This document shows positions 46,549-49,939 of a DNA stretch of 49,939 bases, in pieces. The position numbers and the translations under genes are program-made. How positions within the stretch are numbered: the stretch's first letter is position 1; every line of letters starts with the position of its first letter. The notes under the pieces were generated by a model. That model saw only the letters and a program-made list of their open reading frames with translations, did not search any database and was not told where the DNA came from. Source of the stretch: Prorocentrum cordatum (lineage: Eukaryota > Sar > Dinophyceae > Prorocentrales > Prorocentraceae); the NCBI GenBank assembly GCA_963575745.1, contig CAUYUJ010013792.1, positions 285,158-335,096 on the forward strand, in the 5' to 3' direction.

Positions 46549-46757
46549 GGACGGTCACACGCCATCGTTCCCCCACCCTGGCGGACTGGGTTGCCCTCAT
46601 TCGGTCGTCTCACAAGGGCGTCCAGATCACGGGGGGGAAGCCAGATGAGATCCCTGAATTTGTTGATGGTCTTTGGCAGGAGAAGTGGGGCGCCTCCCAG
46701 CTCTTGTCCAGGTATGGCCTGGTTTTGTCTGCTCAGGCTGATGCCAGCGAGGCCTGA
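46549..46757 (+). CDS. Exon-like frame, unrecognised protein
   Basis: An open frame after AACTGAG (possible AG|G acceptor) that reads LADWVALIRSSHKGVQITGG, KPDEIPEFVDGLWQEKWG and ASQLLSRYGLVL. It ends either at GCGAG|GCC (AG|GC donor at 46751) or at the TGA two codons later. The composition is that of an ordinary folded protein rather than of the repeats around it. The family is not recognised and it may be an isolated exon or a gene fragment. Confidence 0.35.
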
Positions 46758-46849
46758 GTTTTCTGCTGGTTGGAGTGGGCGGCACTGACGCCTGCTTCCG
46801 CCGTGAACTGAACCGAGCTGAGGAGGAAGCGAATACGAGGAGGGAGGGA

Positions 46850-46900
46850 GAGGGATGAAGGAGGAGATGAAGGAGGAGGGGGAGGGAGGGGGGCAGGAAG
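46850..46900. repeat. GGAGG purine tract
   Basis: GAAGGAGGAGATGAAGGAGG-like sequence. Confidence 0.7.
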
Positions 46901-47059
46901 GGGGGATCTCGCAAGCGCGCGGGCGGCGATGGAACAGACCGCTCCCAGTGCCCTGGCGGTCCCGCTCGAGGGTGCTGGTGCCTTCTGCGAGCTCCGGGGG
47001 CCGCGGAAGGACGCTCGGTTTCCACGCGCGGTTTCCATAGCCCCCCCTATTTGCGGACA

Positions 47060-47395
47060 GGAATGCAGGGGCGGTGGGGTCGTGGGCAGTCCGCGGGACT
47101 TTCAAGGAGTCCGCCGCATGCGCCGATCTCCTACACGTTGCACCACGAGCCCGCCGTGGGCGCCGAATTCTCGTCAAAACAATGCTGGTGGGTCGCTGGG
47201 GGGTCGTGGGTTGGTCGCGGGTGGGCCGCGGGCGGGTTGAGAGGGTCGATGGCGGGTCGCGGGCGAAGGCGACGACAATAACACACAGCAACGAACAAAC
47301 AGCAAGAATAATCCTCACCGCGGAAGCCCGATTCGGGCACGCACCCAGGCATGGTGTAAGACCGCTCGGCGCCCTCACTCTGACATCTCAAACGA
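47060..47395 (+). repeat. Dispersed repeat family H, copy 1
   Basis: Order of blocks shared with 48285-48735: CCGCCGCATGCGCC, GGTCGCGGGTGGG-type minisatellite (short here, 47188-47270), AACAAACAGCAAGAAT, AATCCTCACCGCGGAA, CACGCACCCAG and CCCTCACTCTGA. Confidence 0.75.
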
Positions 47396-47454
47396 GCCGA
47401 AATCAGAATGCCTACAACAAACGAACTATCGGGGATGGACAAAATCGCCGGTAG

Positions 47455-47575
47455 TAAAACTCGTGAAAACGAACTCGGGCCCAAACCTGGCGGGCGCAAG
47501 CCTGGACAATGACGGCCAAGGCGCCCTCTCGAGAACCGAAAACGGACAATTCACTAATCGACGTGTCAGGGTGGG
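47455..47575. repeat. Dispersed repeat (paired with 17790-17910)
   Basis: GCCCTCTCGAGAACCGAAAA, CGGACAAT and ATCGACGTGTCAGGG blocks. Flanked by unique sequence. Confidence 0.7.
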
Positions 47576-47684
47576 GGTTCGGTCCATCCCCGAGACTACA
47601 ATTATAAGGACCGCTAGATGAAAGAGGCTAAGCCCCAATTTTGTTTGCACCGAAAGCGCCCAGGTGCACGAGGAACGCCAGGAG

Positions 47685-47890
47685 AGGGAGGAGGAGGAGG
47701 AGGAGGAGGAGGAGGAGGAGGAGGAGGAGGAGGAGGAGGAGGAAGAGGAAGAGGAGGAGGAGGAGGAGACGCCACAGGTGGTGCCCCTCCACGGCTTGAT
47801 TGAGAGGAAGAGGACGAGAAGGAGGATGAGGAGGAAAAGGAGGGAGAGGGAAGAGAAGGAGGAGGAGGAGGGAGGAGGAGGAGCAACCAG
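47685..47890. repeat. GGA microsatellite
   Basis: Long GAGGAGGAG run (47688-47768), then AGGAGGAGGAGGGAG-like purines to 47885. Confidence 0.9.
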
Positions 47891-47899
47891 GGAGGGACC

Positions 47900-48285
47900 T
47901 TGAGATTCACGAGCCACTCCCGGGCCCGAGCCGCTTCTTATCTCAGCGTGTTGACAGCACGGTCAAAAAACCAGCTCTGGGATGCGGCGATACAAATCTA
48001 CGCATTCCCCTAACTCGGGGAGTGCACCACCCTCCTCGAACAACCCCCTCGAGGAGGAGGAGGAGGACGAGGGGAGAGAGGACGATAATTATGGAGGATG
48101 GAGGATGAGTAATGGAAGATGACCTGCTTCATCCCTCCCCTACCTCATTCCTTCGGGGACCGCGCACACACATACGCACACACATACACACACCTGCCTC
48201 TATATATACACACACGTAGCACCCCGCAGATGCGGATAAGAGTGAGGGGGCGGTGGCAGTCTGCGAGAATCTGGAGAAGCACGCC
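47900..48285. other. Unique sequence with short GGA and CA tracts
   Basis: GGAGGAGGAGG at 48050-48068 and ACACACATACGCACACACAT at 48164-48215. No gene was recognised. Confidence 0.6.
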
Positions 48286-48732
48286 ACAGGCGCCAAAGCT
48301 TCACAGATTACACAAAGAGCCCGCCGCATGCGCCTACTTTTTCTTCAAACCACTGTGGATCGGTCGCGGATGGGTCGCGGGGTGGGTCGCGGGTGGGTCG
48401 CAAATGGGTCGCGGGTGGGTCGCGGTTGGGTCGCGGATGGGTCGCGGGGTGGGTCGCGAGTTGGTCGCGGGGTGCGTCGCGGGTGGGTCGCGGGTTTGTC
48501 GCGGGTGGGTCGCGGGGTGGGTCGCGGGTGGGTTGCGGGTTGGGTCGCGGGTGGGTCGCGGGGTGGGTCGCTTGGTGCGTCGCGGGGTGGGTCGCGGGGT
48601 GAACAACAACAAGAACAGCAGCAACAACAACAGCAGCAACACCAACAATGCAACAAGCTGAATCCTCACCACGGAATCTCACTTCAGCCACGCACCCAGA
48701 TACAATGAATGACCTTTCGGCCCCCTCACCCT

Positions 48733-48735
<3 letters not shown>
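48285..48735 (+). repeat. Dispersed repeat family H, copy 2, with expanded GGGTCGCGG minisatellite
   Basis: Minisatellite of about 20 units of 11-13 bp (GTGGGTCGCGG and GGGGTGGGTCGCG, 48355-48600), then AACAACAACAAGAACAGCAG triplets, AATCCTCACCACGGAA, CACGCACCCAG and CCCTCACCCTGA. The minisatellite is about three times longer than in copy 1. Confidence 0.85.

Positions 48736-48762
<27 letters not shown>
48732..48762. repeat. TA microsatellite
   Basis: GATATATATATATATATATA run followed by CACACACA. Confidence 0.9.
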
Positions 48763-48766
<4 letters not shown>

Positions 48767-48769
48767 TAC

Positions 48770-49255
48770 AGATCAAGATACGTATGCGGGCCTTTGCCCA
48801 GAACGAAAGTACATCATGTTGAGTTGAACGTCGCAAGCTCGCGAACCTACCCCTGATACTGTCCAAAATGCTGCCCGCGCTGGCGGTTGCGAACATGGTG
48901 TCGTGGTCATGCTCCCGTCCCCGATCATTCCTCAAGTCCTCCAGCACGCCGCCGAGCGCGCCCGACACGGGCGTCGTTTTCCCGCGGGCAGGAGTTCGCT
49001 CATCCCGATGCGCAGAACAGCCATCGTGCTACCATCCAATACGCTCCATTGGGAGCGCATAAGATCCACCACAGGTCCAGCACGCTTGGTTCATGCAGTA
49101 TTTTCGTCTTCGAGCAGTTGCGCCCATCTTGATCGGCAGCAGCCGAACTCCCGCCGACATCTGGCACGGGTCGCCCAGGCGGGCGGACGCGCAGATGCGC
49201 GCCAGCAGGTGCCCCGGAGTGCGCACGCGCGCGCGGATGACCGCGCGTGCCCAGA

Positions 49256-49258
<3 letters not shown>
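48770..49258 (-). other. Minus-strand exon-like frames, unrecognised
   Basis: One frame (about 49028-48850) reads KTTPVSGALGGVLEDLRND and then TMFATASAGSILDSI, ending near ATCAGGGGTAGG, a possible donor. Another upstream frame (49226-49030) reads GHLLARICASARLGDPCQMS and MNQACWTCGG. Both have G/C-ending codons and low repeat content, unlike their surroundings. No domain was recognised with confidence. They may be two exons of one gene or incidental. Confidence 0.3.

Positions 49259-49939
<681 letters not shown>

Noticed and set aside
48355-48600. GGGTCGCGG array as a telomere repeat
   Set aside because: The unit is irregular (11-13 bp), is not TTTAGGG-like, and is internal with unique sequence on both sides.

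Overview
The window looks like nuclear DNA of a dinoflagellate (a Prorocentrum/Polarella/Symbiodinium-type genome); this is inferred, since no database was searched. The grounds are: (i) tiny exons in very long introns with AG acceptors and GC, GA or GT donors, usually at an AG|G junction; (ii) a protein with Lys-Arg-Pro-Ala blocks and a C-terminal domain of the kind abundant in dinoflagellates; (iii) decayed reverse transcriptase-RNase H retroelements with Cys/His-rich tails of the dinoflagellate type; (iv) very high GC and a large load of micro- and minisatellites. Most long open frames are artefacts of GC-rich repeats without stop codons and are left out.

2.7-22.9 kb, minus strand: six short exons (58-78 bp) join in phase into one Major Facilitator-type transporter. 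It runs 22921 -> 16855 -> 15420 -> 13183 -> 4250 -> 2782 with introns of 1.4 to about 9 kb. At least one exon between 13124 and 4250, and both protein ends, were not found. The introns hold TCC/GGA microsatellites, an 88-bp satellite (10.98-12.19 kb), a two-copy composite repeat (1.5-2.4 and 9.1-10.3 kb), short inverted-repeat elements (2.13 and 3.20 kb), a foldback family (18.4, 20.0, 22.4 kb) and an RNase H retroelement tail (7.4-8.5 kb).

23.7-29.3 kb, plus strand: a decayed RT-RNase H retroelement with many frameshifts and stops. It is probably split by a 1.2-kb C/G-skewed minisatellite with inverted arms (24.8-26.0 kb).

29.3-39.5 kb: a repeat mosaic built from a few recurring modules: a 20-bp GTCTGCCGTGCTCC satellite, a 197-bp satellite, a GAGGATGTCTCGAGCGAAA module, a TA-rich satellite and CTTGGGGCC-type minisatellites. 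The modules are duplicated in direct and inverted orientation with the order of unit variants kept. A 1.8-kb block is duplicated 5.7 kb apart. No gene was recognised here.

39.5-49.9 kb: CTTGGGG-rich DNA; a two-exon minus-strand gene fragment (44594-42410) encoding a KRPAA-type dinoflagellate protein; a 100-base assembly gap (44840-44939); more TA satellite; a regular 73-bp satellite (45582-46238); two unrecognised exon-like frames; a GGGTCGCGG minisatellite; and a terminal CTA tract.

No rRNA, tRNA, CRISPR array or bacterial-type operon was seen. All splice sites are read by eye from frame, phase and family likeness and need transcript support.
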